This document shows, one piece after another, positions 5,856 to 6,515 of a DNA stretch of 6,515 nt (its first letter is position 1; every line of letters begins with the position of its first letter). Made by a program: the position numbers and the translations under genes. The notes beneath the pieces are model-generated. The model saw nothing but the letters and a program-made list of their open reading frames with translations. It had not been told where the DNA came from and made no database searches. The stretch comes from Archaeoglobaceae archaeon (GTDB lineage: Archaea; Halobacteriota; Archaeoglobi; Archaeoglobales; Archaeoglobaceae): NCBI GenBank assembly GCA_027038095.1, contig JALVYA010000218.1:1-6515 (forward strand). Reading direction: 5' to 3'.

Positions 5856-6515
5856 CTATTTTTTACTTCTCTGCTTTTTCAACATTCTGTAGGCGAATTC
5901 AAACGCAAACGATCCTCCAACCATGGTTACAAAAACGAGCACATCAGTCAGACATTTTATCGTAACCGCAAGCAGTGTTACCAAAGCGAGAGAGCACATC
6001 ACCGCTCCAGTTGCGGAGATTGCCGGATTTGCCTTCGTTTTGCTCCTGAGCCTGAAATTCGCAAGATTGACAGCTGCGAATATTATCAGAAATCCCGCAC
6101 TCCCGAGAGTTGAGATGTTCGAGAGGTTTAACGTGTTGGCCATCAGAAGGGTTAAGGCAGACGTGAGAAAGAGTCCTTCGACTGGCTTATTCCAGACCTT
6201 TCTTTCGAGGAATTCCGGCAGTTCCCCGTATCTGGCTATTATGTAGCTCACCCTCGCTGAACCGTAAAGCGTAGCGTTTATAGCTGAGCCGGTCGATAAA
6301 AGCGCCGCTATCGCTATCAGCGTGAAGCCAGCTTCTCCCAGAAAAGGTTTTGCGGCTGCGGCGAGAGCGTAATCTCTCGCACTGACTATCTGCTGAAAGG
6401 GTAAGTTGCCCACAGTCACGATTGCCACTGCCACGTAAAGAAAAACGACGAATCCAACGGCTGTGTAGTACGCTTTTGGCAGAAAGCTCACGTCTTCCAC
6501 ATCCATTGCCGCATT
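5856..6515 (-). CDS. APC-family amino acid/cation permease (partial, C-terminal half)
   Basis: The minus-strand frame enters from the right edge with codons for NAA before the first visible Met, so the ATG at 6506-6504 is internal and the gene is cut. The 219 visible residues are the C-terminal half of an APC-superfamily transporter, an integral membrane protein usually of 430-500 residues. Family marks: the opening NAAMDVEDVSFLPKAYY matches the 'NAAEEVENP..LPRAI' region; SARDYALAAAA (45-55); GFTLIAIAALLSTGSAINAT (63-82); YGSARVSYIIARYGELPEFL (84-103). Hydrophobic segments fall at about 16-37, 61-80, 113-130, 135-153, 167-186 and 191-209, giving about six membrane spans. The tail KKQRSKK is basic, as expected for a cytoplasmic end. 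It converges on gatA with 32 bases between the stops. The substrate (an amino acid, amine or other cation) cannot be read from this half. No T-rich terminator is visible on its own strand. Confidence 0.92.
   Translation of the reverse strand, partial: NAAMDVEDVSFLPKAYYTAVGFVVFLYVAVAIVTVGNLPFQQIVSARDYALAAAAKPFLGEAGFTLIAIAALLSTGSAINATLYGSARVSYIIARYGELPEFLERKVWNKPVEGLFLTSALTLLMANTLNLSNISTLGSAGFLIIFAAVNLANFRLRSKTKANPAISATGAVMCSLALVTLLAVTIKCLTDVLVFVTMVGGSFAFEFAYRMLKKQRSKK

Noticed and set aside
5847..6246. Plus-strand open frames opposite the permease
   Set aside because: They lie across the APC permease, whose minus-strand frame carries clear family motifs and membrane segments; the plus frames show none.
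6504..6506. Minus-strand ATG as the true start of the permease
   Set aside because: The frame stays open to the window edge, and the residues at this point match the middle of APC transporters, so the Met is internal.
1..6515. Search for a CRISPR array, insertion sequence, phage or defence genes
   Set aside because: No regularly spaced repeats, terminal inverted repeats, transposase or integrase motifs or defence domains were seen by eye. All long frames are explained by housekeeping or metabolic families.

Overview
The window looks like ordinary chromosomal sequence from a hyperthermophilic archaeon, most probably a euryarchaeon near the Archaeoglobales (Archaeoglobus, Ferroglobus or Geoglobus). 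That placement is inference. It rests on a gatC-gatA pair, TATA-type promoters with leaderless-looking starts, heavy use of AGA/AGG and ATA codons, Lys/Glu-rich proteins and very short intergenic gaps. No rRNA, tRNA, CRISPR array or insertion sequence was found.

Layout from left to right. Positions 1-87 hold the last 28 codons of an unidentified plus-strand gene. After 30 bases comes a complete Nif3/YbgI-type metal-binding protein (118-873), probably in the same operon. A 64-base gap with two TATA-like boxes leads to a 1017-residue GH38 alpha-mannosidase of the cytoplasmic Ams1/MAN2C1 type (938-3991). It has every expected catalytic and zinc residue plus an unusual acidic, cysteine-bearing insert. 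A 141-base AT-rich gap follows, holding the mannosidase terminator, the gatC promoter and a curious 14-codon minus-strand reading frame that looks like the beginning of a gene and nothing more. gatC (4133-4414) and gatA (4420-5823) then form a tight two-gene operon. A 32-base T-rich gap separates gatA from a convergent minus-strand APC-family amino-acid/cation permease (5856-6515), cut by the right edge.

How the genes work together. GatC and GatA are two of the three subunits of the tRNA-dependent amidotransferase that in archaea chiefly makes Asn-tRNA(Asn) from Asp-tRNA(Asn). The third subunit, gatB, is not in the window. The mannosidase, Nif3-like protein and permease have no obvious pathway link to GatCA or to each other, and the gaps suggest separate transcription units. 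A consistent signal is that the two genes with their own promoter (mannosidase, gatC) have a TATA-like box about 25-28 bases before the start codon and no Shine-Dalgarno sequence. The two genes that follow another gene closely (nif3-like, gatA) have Shine-Dalgarno sequences.

I do not see a convincing new biological system here. The points most worth checking are the Cys/acidic insert in the mannosidase, the orphan N-terminal fragment upstream of gatC, and the start codon of the Nif3-like gene.
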